Assembly: GCF_002287075.1 (NCBI RefSeq)
Contig: NZ_NSKE01000007.1
Coordinates: forward strand, 212,843-276,842
Reading direction: 5' to 3'
Origin: Fodinibius salipaludis
GTDB taxonomy: Bacteria > Bacteroidota > Rhodothermia > Balneolales > Balneolaceae
Length of the DNA stretch: 64,000 bases
Each line of letters begins with the position of its first letter. The first letter of the stretch is position 1. The notes beneath the pieces are model-generated. The model was not told where the DNA came from. It did not search any database and was given only the letters and a program-made list of their open reading frames with translations. The position numbers and the translations under genes were made by a program. Below are positions 17,335-26,219 of the stretch, piece by piece.

Positions 17335-20300
17335 GCTTTAGTAGTCTCTTCAATGATAATTTCAACTTTAGCGTCATCAGGCAGCCCGCGCAAATTCTTC
17401 ATTTGATCCAGTAACAGCTGTCGATAATCATTCGCCGTCACCTCATTTGCAGGTACGGATAGGGTAATTTTCTTTGCCGGTTTGGGTTTTGGATCAGGGT
17501 CACCTCCTCCGGGTTCTGGTTCAGGCTCTGGCTCAGTAGCCATTTGTGCCAACAGCATATCCAGATCCGAAATATCACCGGGAGCAAGTCTCGTCTCCTT
17601 TTGAATTTCAGAAAGAGAATAGTGTGAATTGGTATCTGAAATACTGAATTCCAGATTTATGGAATCGATAATTTTATTAGAGGCCTTTTTCTTAATCCTT
17701 TTGGTCTTCGCTATTTTCGACTCATTGTATTCAGCATACTCATTAAGTTCATCCAGCACTTCATCAGCTTTTTTCAGAACCTCTTGATAGGCTACATTCA
17801 TCTTCGAATTGGCCTCTTTCATCAGTTCATAGTATTGGTCTTTTATAGCAATCGCCTTCTGCTGAAGCTCCCCATATTGCTCGGCCAGATTATTGTTATA
17901 AATTTCTTTGAATGCCTGAATATCCTCTTCGAATAAGCCGATATCTACTTCAGCCTTATTGAGCTCAATCTTCAGGTCGTCCACAAAGCGGTTCATTTCA
18001 TTGGCCTTATTCAGATTGTTTTTAATAAACCGCTGGGTCTTCTGAATGGATTTTCGAATCTCCCGAATTCGATCAGACTGCTCAATGAAATGCTTGGCTT
18101 TGTCAATATAGTTGTGTTCGGTCACCTGTCCGGTAAAGCTACCCAATTCACTTTTCATGTCGGCAATCTTGGAGAAGCGTTGCTGGAAGTCAGCAGTTGA
18201 CTGCTCCATACCCTGAATCTGTTGCGCAAAGCTTTGAGCCGTCTGAACCGTTGCTTGCACAACCTGAAAATCATTTAGATTATAATCTACTCGTGGATCG
18301 TCTGGGTTTTTGATGTGCTCGTTGTATTTAACGTCCATTAACGTTTCAACAATCTGCTGTTTGGTGGCAGTATCCAGCGTTTCTGAGATCGCTTTGAAGG
18401 AAGCTTTTTTAAACTCACGAGAATTGCTAAATACCTTCAAAACTTCTTTATCGGTAGGATCAAAGAACTCATTTCCACCATATTTAACCACCAGTTTACC
18501 TGCTTTCATCAACACCGCCAATGTGGTACTTACCGTACCAAAGGAATAACCGGTTGGGGCTTTTTTCAGCTCCTTCTCAATGTGGTCTCCATCCGTAAAT
18601 TTGGTGTCAATTAGGCGGGTGATTTCTTCAACAACCTTCAGGCTTTCACCAATAAAGTTTCCTTTCTTATCAAAAAACTTGAAGTCATCCCCTGAAAAGA
18701 AACGGTGTAGCCGATCTTTGTGATTCTCTTTCAGAACTTTAGCTGCAGTTTCATCAGAAAGCTGATGATCCAGTCGCTTGGTAAATATATTTCCGATCAG
18801 CTTCTTCTGCGTTTTTGCAACAGTGGCTGTAAACTGGTCTTTATCCAAAATACTATCTGAAAAAAGATAGATAAGATGACCGTTTAAGTAGGCTTTTTCT
18901 AATTGCCTGTTGAGTTCCTTCTGTTTTTGGTCTTTAATCAGTTCAAACTCTCGCGCTATTTGCCGTACTCTGTCATCGTTATCCGTCTTATACTTGTCAG
19001 CAATATATTCATGCTGCTGAACTTCCTGAATCAGTCGGTCTATCTCATCAAACAAGCTGATATCCGGTACCAGGTAGATGGTTCTCTTATCATCTTGAGA
19101 CTTTAATTTTTGCTTCTCTACAAATTCCTCAAGCTTATCCTCATTAATATTATAGATATTGTGCACCTCAATGCTCATATCAGAAGTGGAGGAGCCAAAA
19201 ATATCATCATCCTGATCTGAAACAATACGAAAAGAATAGGTATCACTATTATCCTGAACGGTTTGAACAGACTTCAGATGTGTATTCTTTTTCAAGAGCT
19301 GAATAACCTCCCTTTTCTTGCGATGCAGCTCAACAGGAAATTCATTTAGTTCTTCCAACAGCTTCGTTTCAAGATCTGAGGTAATCTTATATACGTGATT
19401 ATTTTCAATCAGTATTTTTTGATCATACAAAAGATCTAAAGCCTCATCTATATCTGGCTTCACATCATGATATTGACTGATATCAGACAGGTACATCTTG
19501 GTGATGTTACTGGCCGTGGCCTTCACCCGTTCAGACTCATTGATAAAATGGATCGCTTTAAGAAGTTTCTTCCCATCTATCTCTGATCCTTCGTTATGGA
19601 GTATCTTAGATGCATTATCATACTTATTCACTAATGCTGCATCAGGATTAGGCTGCGCTTCAGTCGTTAAGTGATACGAGGTCGCAAAATTGAATAAATC
19701 GGTATCCTTTAGCTGTTTCCTAAGTACATCGAAAGTGGTGATAATCATACCACGTGCTGCAACCTGTGTACTTGTAAGTGTCTTCGATTGAAACAAGAAA
19801 TTTTGAAGCAGGTCAAACTGGTACCGGTGGAACGGATAGTAGGTTTTAAACTCCTCAACATCCTCCGTCTTGGTGGGAAATGTTGATTCCAGATTGGTGT
19901 TCTCTGATACCAAGCCAATATTCTTGGTATAATAATTTTCCAATTCCGGCAAGGCCTCTTCTTGCTTTTCAAGTAACCGGCTCCGAATGATTTTATCCAC
20001 CTCTGTACTTTCAAGCGGAATTTTTGTCTTAAAGCGATCGGTTACCTTGACAAGGTTCTGCTTGGATACATTGGAATTGTTGATAACATCATCCAGTTTT
20101 TCTTGGGCGATGGCAATCGTCCATACTTTTTGTGCAATACCGGAAAGAGCTTCACTTACCCCTTCAAGATCATCCAGCTTAATTTTATCCTGAGCGATCG
20201 CTTCACTGGCCTCATCAAAAATAAATACAATCTTCGTATCAGGATATTTTTCCAGATAACGTTCTAGCTTTTCCTTTAGTTTGGAGGGTGAAAAAGACTC

Positions 20301-20972
20301 GATCTCATCTTCCAGAAACTCCCTTGTTTTATTGTACTCTTCCTCCGTGAACTTCCAACCAATAAGTGCACGGCCAACCGCAGCAGGCACTTTCATGGAG
20401 CTTTTCTTTATTTCGCTCCATTCTTTACCCTCATTTTCTTTTATACGCTCTTTAAACTCATCCAATTCGTCATCTAGAAACAGCTCAAACTCAAAAATAC
20501 CGTATAAGTTATCGAGGAAACCAAGACTTCTTAAAAAGTTTCTGAACAACATGTAATGCAATCCATGCTGTCCGCTCTGTTTGGCCACATCAAGCATCAC
20601 CAATAGTGTGTCGTAAGCTTCCAGTTTTCCTATCTCATTCTTTAGAAGTTCTTCACCCTTTACTCCTGAAAGTCTTGGCTTGAATCGGTCTCTGGCAGGA
20701 GTCCCATTAATCGTTGGATTCTCAAGCAAATAACCCAACATTTTTCCAAAATACGACTTACCAGAGCCATAGAATCCCGAGATCCAAACTCCAGTCTCTT
20801 TAATGTTAGAGGTGTATAGGCTTATGAACTTCTGAAAATGATCTGCGATGTTATCAGTGACAATGTAAGATTCAATTTCTTTTTGAATCTCTAATTCTGA
20901 TCGATCCTCAAGATCAATCACATTCTTGATGTCCTCTGAAAAATCGAGTTTTAAAATGTCTTGAATACTCAT
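17331..20972 (-). CDS. brxC: BREX P-loop ATPase BrxC
   Basis: This 1,213-residue protein has an N-terminal AAA-type ATPase with Walker A GFYGSGKSY (66-74) and a Walker B-like IVFIFDEASEA around residue 250. Long alpha-helical and coiled-coil regions follow (about 880-1,100), then a Glu/Pro-rich linker near 1,150 and a small basic C-terminal domain. This is the BrxC/PglY family (DUF499-like), an ATPase essential for BREX. It lies 5 bp after brxB and overlaps pglX by 4 bp. Length is typical for type 1 systems. Confidence 0.92.
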   Translation of the reverse strand: MSIQDILKLDFSEDIKNVIDLEDRSELEIQKEIESYIVTDNIADHFQKFISLYTSNIKETGVWISGFYGSGKSYFGKMLGYLLENPTINGTPARDRFKPRLSGVKGEELLKNEIGKLEAYDTLLVMLDVAKQSGQHGLHYMLFRNFLRSLGFLDNLYGIFEFELFLDDELDEFKERIKENEGKEWSEIKKSSMKVPAAVGRALIGWKFTEEEYNKTREFLEDEIESFSPSKLKEKLERYLEKYPDTKIVFIFDEASEAIAQDKIKLDDLEGVSEALSGIAQKVWTIAIAQEKLDDVINNSNVSKQNLVKVTDRFKTKIPLESTEVDKIIRSRLLEKQEEALPELENYYTKNIGLVSENTNLESTFPTKTEDVEEFKTYYPFHRYQFDLLQNFLFQSKTLTSTQVAARGMIITTFDVLRKQLKDTDLFNFATSYHLTTEAQPNPDAALVNKYDNASKILHNEGSEIDGKKLLKAIHFINESERVKATASNITKMYLSDISQYHDVKPDIDEALDLLYDQKILIENNHVYKITSDLETKLLEELNEFPVELHRKKREVIQLLKKNTHLKSVQTVQDNSDTYSFRIVSDQDDDIFGSSTSDMSIEVHNIYNINEDKLEEFVEKQKLKSQDDKRTIYLVPDISLFDEIDRLIQEVQQHEYIADKYKTDNDDRVRQIAREFELIKDQKQKELNRQLEKAYLNGHLIYLFSDSILDKDQFTATVAKTQKKLIGNIFTKRLDHQLSDETAAKVLKENHKDRLHRFFSGDDFKFFDKKGNFIGESLKVVEEITRLIDTKFTDGDHIEKELKKAPTGYSFGTVSTTLAVLMKAGKLVVKYGGNEFFDPTDKEVLKVFSNSREFKKASFKAISETLDTATKQQIVETLMDVKYNEHIKNPDDPRVDYNLNDFQVVQATVQTAQSFAQQIQGMEQSTADFQQRFSKIADMKSELGSFTGQVTEHNYIDKAKHFIEQSDRIREIRKSIQKTQRFIKNNLNKANEMNRFVDDLKIELNKAEVDIGLFEEDIQAFKEIYNNNLAEQYGELQQKAIAIKDQYYELMKEANSKMNVAYQEVLKKADEVLDELNEYAEYNESKIAKTKRIKKKASNKIIDSINLEFSISDTNSHYSLSEIQKETRLAPGDISDLDMLLAQMATEPEPEPEPGGGDPDPKPKPAKKITLSVPANEVTANDYRQLLLDQMKNLRGLPDDAKVEIIIEETTKA

Positions 20973-20977
20973 ATAAA

Positions 20978-21532
20978 TTATTTAACCAATTTGCAGCGAT
21001 ACTTAGATGCTGGTTTAAATCCTAAATATTTTATTTGTCCATCCGGTTGAATATCTGCGGGATAAAACACTACTAATGGAATCCCAAATTTCATAACCTC
21101 CGGGTTTTCCACTATGTGGATGTTTTCAATTTCAGTCCCAAACAGCGCCCCGGTGTGAATTAAAAAAGGTAGTTTTTCTTCGTTAATTGCCTTCTTAATT
21201 TTTCCGATGATCAAGGATTCCAATTTCTCCTCGTCATCTGAATCTCGAAATATGTTTTCCGGCTCTGTTTGATAACCTTTGTAGTAGTCTTTGAAATCTT
21301 CCCAGCCGATACTATCAATAAATTCTACAAGAGCCTCTCTAACATCTATAAATTCGGCATTGGGATATTTCTCCTTAGCCTTTTCAATATATTTTAGCTC
21401 ATCTTTTGGTGGATAAACAAACAGAATGCTATTACCGCCATTCGCTTCAATACGAATGTTATCCCGATTTTCCTCCGCCAGGGCCACCGCAAGATTCTGG
21501 AATTTTTCCTGATGATCAGTTTCAAAGTTCAT
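20978..21532 (-). CDS. brxB: BREX protein BrxB (DUF1788)
   Basis: This 184-residue protein matches the BrxB/DUF1788 pattern: an alpha/beta protein with IEANGGNSILFVYPPKDE near residue 30, a conserved LPFLIHTGALFG segment (about 125-135), and a C-terminal FGIPLVVFYPAD strand followed by LGFKPASKYRCKLV. BrxB is small, cytoplasmic and essential for BREX activity; its biochemical role is not settled. Its start overlaps the end of brxA by 11 bp, and it ends 5 bp before brxC. Confidence 0.9.
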   Translation of the reverse strand: MNFETDHQEKFQNLAVALAEENRDNIRIEANGGNSILFVYPPKDELKYIEKAKEKYPNAEFIDVREALVEFIDSIGWEDFKDYYKGYQTEPENIFRDSDDEEKLESLIIGKIKKAINEEKLPFLIHTGALFGTEIENIHIVENPEVMKFGIPLVVFYPADIQPDGQIKYLGFKPASKYRCKLVK

Positions 21533-22259
21533 TTACATACTCCTTGATTAAAAGTTTTGGCTCAACTGTGAATCTATCACCCGAATAATGCCAATCAAGA
21601 TTATTTCTTATTTCGTCCTGCTTCATAAGGAAGAGGTACTTTTCCTCAGAGACCATCAACAATGAGAAAAACTTTGATGCAAAAACATCGGAGGTATCAT
21701 CAAAAGCTTCCAACCAATAGTGATAAAAAACTAAAAAATCTGCTCCATTATAAACGCCTTTAAACCTTTTCTTCCTTTTCCCTTCTAAGTAGTCTAGCTT
21801 CTTTAAAATGGTCAGGAATTTTCTACTGACGGTATCAATCGTTTCGCGACTCCAATCAACAGCGATTTCAAAATTGTTTATTTTTTCATCCAAAAAAGCA
21901 ATTACATCATGTTTAGTAATGGTAACCCTTCCACTGCTGAGAATATTTAAAAAGCAATCATCAAACAAAATTTGGAATAACCTATCAACTGCATAGAACT
22001 GCAATGTCATTATTCGAAGCTTGGCATTTATAGATAGGTTCTCAGATGCCATAGCTTGCTTAAACAGAAGCCCCGACTCTGGTGACTCATAATTAAGAAA
22101 GGTCTCTTCAATAGCTTTGATGTATCTTTTCTTAGAAGCTTGTGTACGCTCATCAAGCTGTAGCTCACTATTGCCGATCATCATAGGGATAGCATCAAAA
22201 TCCTTATAACCTCCCAGAATATTAATATTACTCTTTATTGATTTCGCGTTTTTGCTCAT
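21522..22259 (-). CDS. brxA: BREX protein BrxA (DUF1819)
   Basis: This 245-residue, mostly helical protein matches BrxA/DUF1819, a small NusB-like DNA-associated protein that is the first gene of type 1 BREX operons. Recognisable parts are the N-terminal basic segment leading into INILGGYKDFDAIPMMI and the middle LRIMTLQFYAVDRLFQILFDD. It heads the canonical six-gene operon. 153 bp separate it from the HEPN-like gene upstream, so a BREX promoter is probably in 22260-22412, although transcription could also come from further upstream. Confidence 0.88.
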   Translation of the reverse strand: MSKNAKSIKSNINILGGYKDFDAIPMMIGNSELQLDERTQASKKRYIKAIEETFLNYESPESGLLFKQAMASENLSINAKLRIMTLQFYAVDRLFQILFDDCFLNILSSGRVTITKHDVIAFLDEKINNFEIAVDWSRETIDTVSRKFLTILKKLDYLEGKRKKRFKGVYNGADFLVFYHYWLEAFDDTSDVFASKFFSLLMVSEEKYLFLMKQDEIRNNLDWHYSGDRFTVEPKLLIKEYVNEL

Positions 22260-22412
22260 GAACAGCGACTATATTACGACTTATTTACTCTTACACTTCA
22301 GCCAACGATATCAATAAAACCACGCAATTAAAAATGATATCAGCAACTTTAAAGCTGGATAGAACATTGAAAATATCAACTTATGGACTAAACAATTTTA
22401 GAAAAAAAAGGA

Positions 22413-23384
22413 CTATGAATACTTACTGAAAAAGTCGCTTTCATTTAAGTATTGATACTCTGCATTAGACAAAAACCATGGAGTCTCAATAGCATTAATA
22501 TTTAAATTAATCTTCATTTCTTCTTCAGGTATCTCTTTTAAATATTTTTTAAACCTGCTATAAGCATTGCGTACCTCTTTATCATTTGTAAGTGATATTT
22601 TTATATCATTTCCGTCTAAGGTTCTGCCAATTACTTTATCATTCAAAAACTGATAATCTAGAATAGAAAAACTCTTAAGATGAGGAAATTGGTTGCTTTT
22701 AGCCTCTAACTTTCTAACATCCAGAACTGGAAGACAGACTACAAATAATGCCTCATCAATTATATCAAAATCGAGAATTGACCTAATTACTTCCCCTCTC
22801 TCACCACTTTCGACAACCAACAGTTCATTTTTAAGATTAGTAATAGATTCCTTGGCTTTAACAATCTTTTTCTGTTGTTGTTTATGCCATTCCCTCCCCC
22901 GAAACAACCGATTTAAAATATTTATACAGTACTTAATATTTCTATGTGTACCTCCACTAGGCCCTGAAAATGAATTTTGTTTAGGATGTGCCTTCATATC
23001 ACGAAGACCTGCTGACCTTTCCAATTTTTTCTTTAAGTCCCTCAGATAATCTTCATCACAAATATCATCTATAATAAGAGATAATCTTCTATACCACCTT
23101 TCCCCATTCTCCTTTCTTCTGTATATAGGAATATTTAACTGCTTAGCCTTTAGCTTTATCCCCATTTCAATTGTAAAAAGCATTTTGTTAAATGCTTCGT
23201 CAAACATTGGCCAGTAATAGTATGCATGAGCCATCAAATACTCGACAGTTTCATATGCTTTTATTACATCCTCTGGTACTTGGTCATGGAAATAGCCAGT
23301 AATTACTAGTTTTTTAGCATAATCCTCATTGTTATTTATTTGGTGCATTTCCCATCTCGAATCCGGCTCGTAAAATCTTTTCAT
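22413..23384 (-). CDS. HEPN-like protein upstream of the BREX operon
   Basis: I do not recognise the family of this 323-residue protein as a whole. The first 150 residues are helical and contain LRDMKAHP, an R-x4-H motif (R128, H133) like the catalytic motif of HEPN ribonuclease domains. A basic segment (REWHKQQQKKIVKAKES, about 173-190) and a mixed alpha/beta C-terminal half follow. It is on the same strand as brxA and 153 bp upstream. HEPN proteins are frequent RNA-cleaving effectors in defence islands, so it may be a BREX accessory gene or an independent toxin-like gene. The HEPN call rests on one motif and secondary-structure impression. Confidence 0.55.
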   Translation of the reverse strand: MKRFYEPDSRWEMHQINNNEDYAKKLVITGYFHDQVPEDVIKAYETVEYLMAHAYYYWPMFDEAFNKMLFTIEMGIKLKAKQLNIPIYRRKENGERWYRRLSLIIDDICDEDYLRDLKKKLERSAGLRDMKAHPKQNSFSGPSGGTHRNIKYCINILNRLFRGREWHKQQQKKIVKAKESITNLKNELLVVESGERGEVIRSILDFDIIDEALFVVCLPVLDVRKLEAKSNQFPHLKSFSILDYQFLNDKVIGRTLDGNDIKISLTNDKEVRNAYSRFKKYLKEIPEEEMKINLNINAIETPWFLSNAEYQYLNESDFFSKYS

Positions 23385-23576
23385 TTCTTAGAATTTCTAT
23401 GAAAAATTTGCATACCCAAAAAATGCAGTCTATTTCTAACTTCTGATATGACAACGTAATAAGAATTAATCCAAAGTGTTATTAAGACAAATAAATATAT
23501 TCCAATTGTTATACATAAAAATTAATTAGATTTACTATTCAGTGGTATCCCAATTTCATAACTAAAGATTCATCAA

Positions 23577-23813
23577 ATGAGCTTAACCAACCTACCTGAT
23601 CCTAAATTTAAACAAGGCCAAACTATAACAAACGGAGAGAAAACGATCACCATTGATTTCATCGAGTATGACTTTGAAAGAGAGGAATATTATTACTATC
23701 CGATGAAATATCGGTTTTCCCAAACCATTTATGAATCTGATGCTGAACTCACGGATCCACCCAAGCCCCATTCGCTAGAAACGTTTGATATATTGTTTGG
23801 TGAGGATGAATAA
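23577..23813 (+). CDS. Small hypothetical protein
   Basis: I do not recognise this 78-residue acidic, tyrosine-rich protein. It looks like a small beta-barrel (INGEKTITIDFIEYD pattern, then YYYYPMKYRF). It is divergent from the HEPN-like gene with about 190 bp between, and its stop codon lies inside the ACGCA repeat cluster that opens the gene-poor region. Proteins of this kind occur singly in accessory regions of Bacteroidota relatives. No function is assigned. Confidence 0.5.
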   Translation: MSLTNLPDPKFKQGQTITNGEKTITIDFIEYDFEREEYYYYPMKYRFSQTIYESDAELTDPPKPHSLETFDILFGEDE

Positions 23814-23849
23814 CGCAGTAACGTAAAAACGCATAGACGCATTAACGCA
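23813..23849. repeat. Short tandem array of ACGCA units
   Basis: ACGCA occurs at 23813-23817, 23829-23833, 23837-23841 and 23845-23849. The last three are exactly 8 bp apart, and an ACGTA variant lies at 23820-23824. The array overlaps the end of the small gene at 23577-23813. Its role is unknown. Confidence 0.5.
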
Positions 23850-23875
23850 GCTTCATAAAAAGCACAATCCGAAGC

Positions 23876-24302
23876 ATTAAACATTTGCTTGTGTGAACGA
23901 GTATTGCCTCAAAACACATTAACACATATCCGGTAGGTTAAATATTATGTACATATTGAAGTAGTGCAACGGCCTTTTTAGAAAACGTTAAACATTTGGA
24001 TCCCCGGTTATATAAAAGTCTGTTCTTTTAGTCCTCTGCTTTAAATGTTGTACCACATTAACATAAAACCATCTATATGTTTTTATGGTTTTCACCTCTT
24101 TATTGGTCTGACATATAGATGAAATGTTTAACAAACGGCCGAATTATCAGATTTTTGATAAAGTTTTATTAAAAGTATGATCTTTAAAACTATCATTTTC
24201 CTGTTTTTTGATGCTTTGCACAAAGAAACAGGCGTTTTTATCTGAATGTTTAACAAAAAGCGTTAAACATTCAGGTTTTGTATAACAGAGTTTTTGTTAA
24301 AC
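23876..24302. repeat. Cluster of GTTAAACATT-type repeats in the gene-poor region 23814-24305
   Basis: The gene-poor stretch of about 490 bp is very AT-rich and repeats one motif. GTTAAACATTT is at 23987-23997, its reverse complement at 24122-24132, a one-mismatch copy at 23876-23886, a hyphenated palindrome at 24242-24274, and the core GTTAAAC again at 24296-24302. One more GTTAAAC lies at 24705-24711, just upstream of the zinc-ribbon gene. Recurrent motifs next to a replication-protein gene could be iterons of an origin or operators of one of the helix-turn-helix proteins. I see no gene here. Confidence 0.6.
24242..24274. promoter_or_regulatory. 33-bp hyphenated palindrome of the GTTAAAC repeat
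   Basis: CTGAATGTTTAAC (24242-24254) and its exact reverse complement (24262-24274) flank a 7-bp spacer AAAAAGC. It is the longest dyad of the local repeat family. It lies about 30 bp past the stop of the zinc-ribbon gene on the minus strand, without a T-run typical of a terminator on that strand, so a protein-binding site is more likely. Confidence 0.6.
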
Positions 24303-24305
24303 AAA

Positions 24306-24671
24306 TTACCTTTTTTGGAAGAATTGTTTGACGAATTTTCCTACGGCATCCCCGGTTAACAGTACCCTTTTCTTGCTAACAAGGTCTTTCAATCGTGGAT
24401 TTGACATACTTTTTAGCTCGGAATCCCGCCAATTTTCTGTTTTTCCGTTTAATGCGTTATACGATTGAAGGTAGAAGCCATTATCTGTTTTTTGTATGGA
24501 ATGGTTCGGCAACTGAGTGAAAAGATCAATCAGTTCGGTTAACAATTTACTGTTTTTCTGGGTCCTACGGTATCTCATCCGGCAACGGTCACTACAGTAC
24601 TTCGCATCAATGCGTTTATCTGAGATATCTATGCCGCAGGAAAGGCAGCAATGTTCAGACTTGTTAGGCAT
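24306..24671 (-). CDS. Small zinc-ribbon protein of the element
   Basis: With the start at 24671 (MPNKSEHCCLSCG), this is a 121-residue protein. A zinc site is seen in C9-x2-C12 and C26-x3-C30 (YCSDRCRMRYRR), the pattern of small zinc-ribbon proteins with a basic helix after the second cysteine pair. An alternative start 14 codons upstream would add a hydrophobic stretch (SIFFF) before the ribbon and seems less likely. It is the last gene of the minus-strand integrase-to-replication module and is flanked on both sides by GTTAAAC repeats (24296 and 24705), which hints at autoregulation or DNA binding. The specific function is unknown. Confidence 0.7.
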   Translation of the reverse strand: MPNKSEHCCLSCGIDISDKRIDAKYCSDRCRMRYRRTQKNSKLLTELIDLFTQLPNHSIQKTDNGFYLQSYNALNGKTENWRDSELKSMSNPRLKDLVSKKRVLLTGDAVGKFVKQFFQKR

Positions 24672-24740
24672 AAAAAAGAAAATTGAGGTTGTTATATCGA
24701 AAAGGTTAAACAAATGGGTGTTTTCAGATTTTCACCCAAA

Positions 24741-25034
24741 TCATCGATATGCTTTGATCATATTTTTACGCAAAAACTCTTCAATCCCTTCTCGGGGATA
24801 CAAAATTTTTCGTCCTTCCTGGAAGTAGGAGATTTTCCCTTCATCCCGGTAATTTTGAATCGTTCGTCTGGAAACGTTTAGCATTTCCATGACTTCTTCA
24901 GTCGAAAGCCAGTCCTTCTGAAAACTATTCTGATACTTGGGTAGCTCTTCTTTAACGGCTTCTTTAATTGCCTGAGTAAGTACGTCTAGCAGTTCATCAT
25001 TCAAAGTTATTTGTATAGCATTTTTCATAAACAC
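24741..25034 (-). CDS. Helix-turn-helix protein (excisionase/MerR-type)
   Basis: This 97-residue protein has a short acidic helical N-terminus (DELLDVLTQAIKEAVKEEL) followed by an excisionase-type domain: WLSTEEVMEMLNVSRRTIQN, then the wing GRKILYPREGIEEFL. This is the common DNA-binding protein of integrative elements in Bacteroidota relatives, where such proteins act as excision factors or regulators. It lies 53 bp downstream of the replication-protein gene on the same strand. Two related proteins are in the window (1546-1875 and 25962-26219). Confidence 0.75.
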   Translation of the reverse strand: MFMKNAIQITLNDELLDVLTQAIKEAVKEELPKYQNSFQKDWLSTEEVMEMLNVSRRTIQNYRDEGKISYFQEGRKILYPREGIEEFLRKNMIKAYR

Positions 25035-25087
25035 GAGGATTTAAAAGTTAAGCAGTTGTCATTGTTGTAGGTTTGTAATAATAAATT

Positions 25088-25954
25088 CTACATGTCAGAA
25101 GCTTTTAGCTTCCATAATGGTCGGTCCCTATCGTCTTTCATTTTAGGTACCATCTCAAAATAATCTGTTGTCATGCCGGGTGTTTCTCCAACCTTATTTG
25201 TCATCTCTTCAAATGTAAAGATGCCTTCAGGTTTGCGTTGTAAATCATTTCTTATGTATTGGGGTATACTAAAAAACATTTCAGGGTTATCTCTGTGCCA
25301 TGGGATCGTTTTGTAATACTCAGCCTCTGATCTATTGAAAATGGCTCTACAAATTTGATCAGCTGAAAAGTCATTTAAGGCAGATTTGACTTTTTCTATA
25401 TCTCTGTTGTTGTCAATGTTCATCTTCCTTTCAAATACAGTATTCCAGGTCTCGATTATTTCAACAATATTATCAGACAAACCGCTACTATTAGTAGTAT
25501 TTCTTTTTATTTCTTTAATAGGTTTCTTTTGTGGGTTTAATTTTTGAACCTCTGAACGGTGTAATTTTTGAACCTTTTGGGGTGTAATTTTTAAACCCCC
25601 GCCCGGTTCTAAGTTTGTGGGGCCTACCTTCATGATTTTCTGTTTTTGTGGTTTGGCGTCAATGTGGTTTGACACATTAATGCTATACTGATAGGGAGTA
25701 GAAGAAATGTTTTTATGTATAACTTTTTTCTTTACAAGTCTTCTCAATGAATCAATAACTGTCTTTTTTGCTAGACCGGTTAGATCCATTATCTGTGAAA
25801 GAGCTATACCATCTGTCTTCTTATGGAAGCCAAAGGTTTTTCGGCATATAGCAATTGCTACTTTTAGTTCACCTCCCCGTAGCTCTGCCATAAGATCTTC
25901 TATGATAAAGTTTGGAACCTTGGTATATGGTATTTCTTTTGGTAATCCTGCCAT
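25088..25954 (-). CDS. Replication-initiator-like winged-helix protein (phage replication protein O type)
   Basis: This 288-residue protein starts with the pattern of phage replication protein O / replisome-organiser N-termini: YTKVPNFIIEDLM, LRGGELKVAIAICRKTFGF and a winged helix LSQIMDLTGLAKKTVIDSL (about 55-80). A Lys/Gln/Pro-rich linker (about 105-160) and a C-terminal region with an aromatic IPWHRDNPEMFF segment follow. Such proteins bind an origin and recruit a helicase. It lies 7 bp after the 85-residue helix-turn-helix gene. Presence of this gene with nearby repeats suggests the element can replicate after excision (inference). No helicase-loader gene is adjacent. Confidence 0.65.
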   Translation of the reverse strand: MAGLPKEIPYTKVPNFIIEDLMAELRGGELKVAIAICRKTFGFHKKTDGIALSQIMDLTGLAKKTVIDSLRRLVKKKVIHKNISSTPYQYSINVSNHIDAKPQKQKIMKVGPTNLEPGGGLKITPQKVQKLHRSEVQKLNPQKKPIKEIKRNTTNSSGLSDNIVEIIETWNTVFERKMNIDNNRDIEKVKSALNDFSADQICRAIFNRSEAEYYKTIPWHRDNPEMFFSIPQYIRNDLQRKPEGIFTFEEMTNKVGETPGMTTDYFEMVPKMKDDRDRPLWKLKASDM

Positions 25955-25961
25955 AGTCGTA

Positions 25962-26219
25962 TTAACTCAGATGGAAAATGCGTTCGATTACCTTTCTCTC
26001 GAAATATTTTCGGCGGCTTCCTCCGAACTGAATAGACGGAATAAAGCGGGGATGCTCTTCGTCCAAGTTAGATCGGTTTAGAATGGTTCGATAATTAAGC
26101 CCGGTAAGATCCTCAACTTCCCGGGCTGTTATATATTTCTTCTCATTAATGCGATGCTTGTTTGAGTTGAGGAGAAGATCTAACTTTTTCTCGATTCTGT
26201 TTAACGTTTCGTCACTCAT
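25962..26219 (-). CDS. Small helix-turn-helix protein
   Basis: This 85-residue protein has a coiled N-terminal helix (LNRIEKKLDLLLNS) and a DNA-binding segment YITAREVEDLTGLNYRTILN followed by an arginine-rich wing (FGGSRRKYFERKVIERIF). It resembles excisionase-type domains but with a shorter recognition part. It is 7 bp upstream of the replication-protein gene and probably co-transcribed with it. The 184-bp upstream gap (26220-26403) contains repeated TGCTATAGA/GAATATTC-like words that could be its operator. Confidence 0.65.
   Translation of the reverse strand: MSDETLNRIEKKLDLLLNSNKHRINEKKYITAREVEDLTGLNYRTILNRSNLDEEHPRFIPSIQFGGSRRKYFERKVIERIFHLS

Noticed and set aside
24122..24302. GTTTAAC ... 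GTTAAAC pairs resembling integron attC core sites (RYYYAAC / GTTRRRY).
   Set aside because: The consensus is loose and matches by chance in AT-rich DNA. The closest pair is a simple 33-bp palindrome without the unpaired bases and length of an attC site, and no integron integrase or cassette array is present.
23814..24305. CRISPR-like array in the repeat-rich gap.
   Set aside because: Repeats are about 11 bp, occur in both orientations and at irregular distances; there are no regular spacers and no cas genes.
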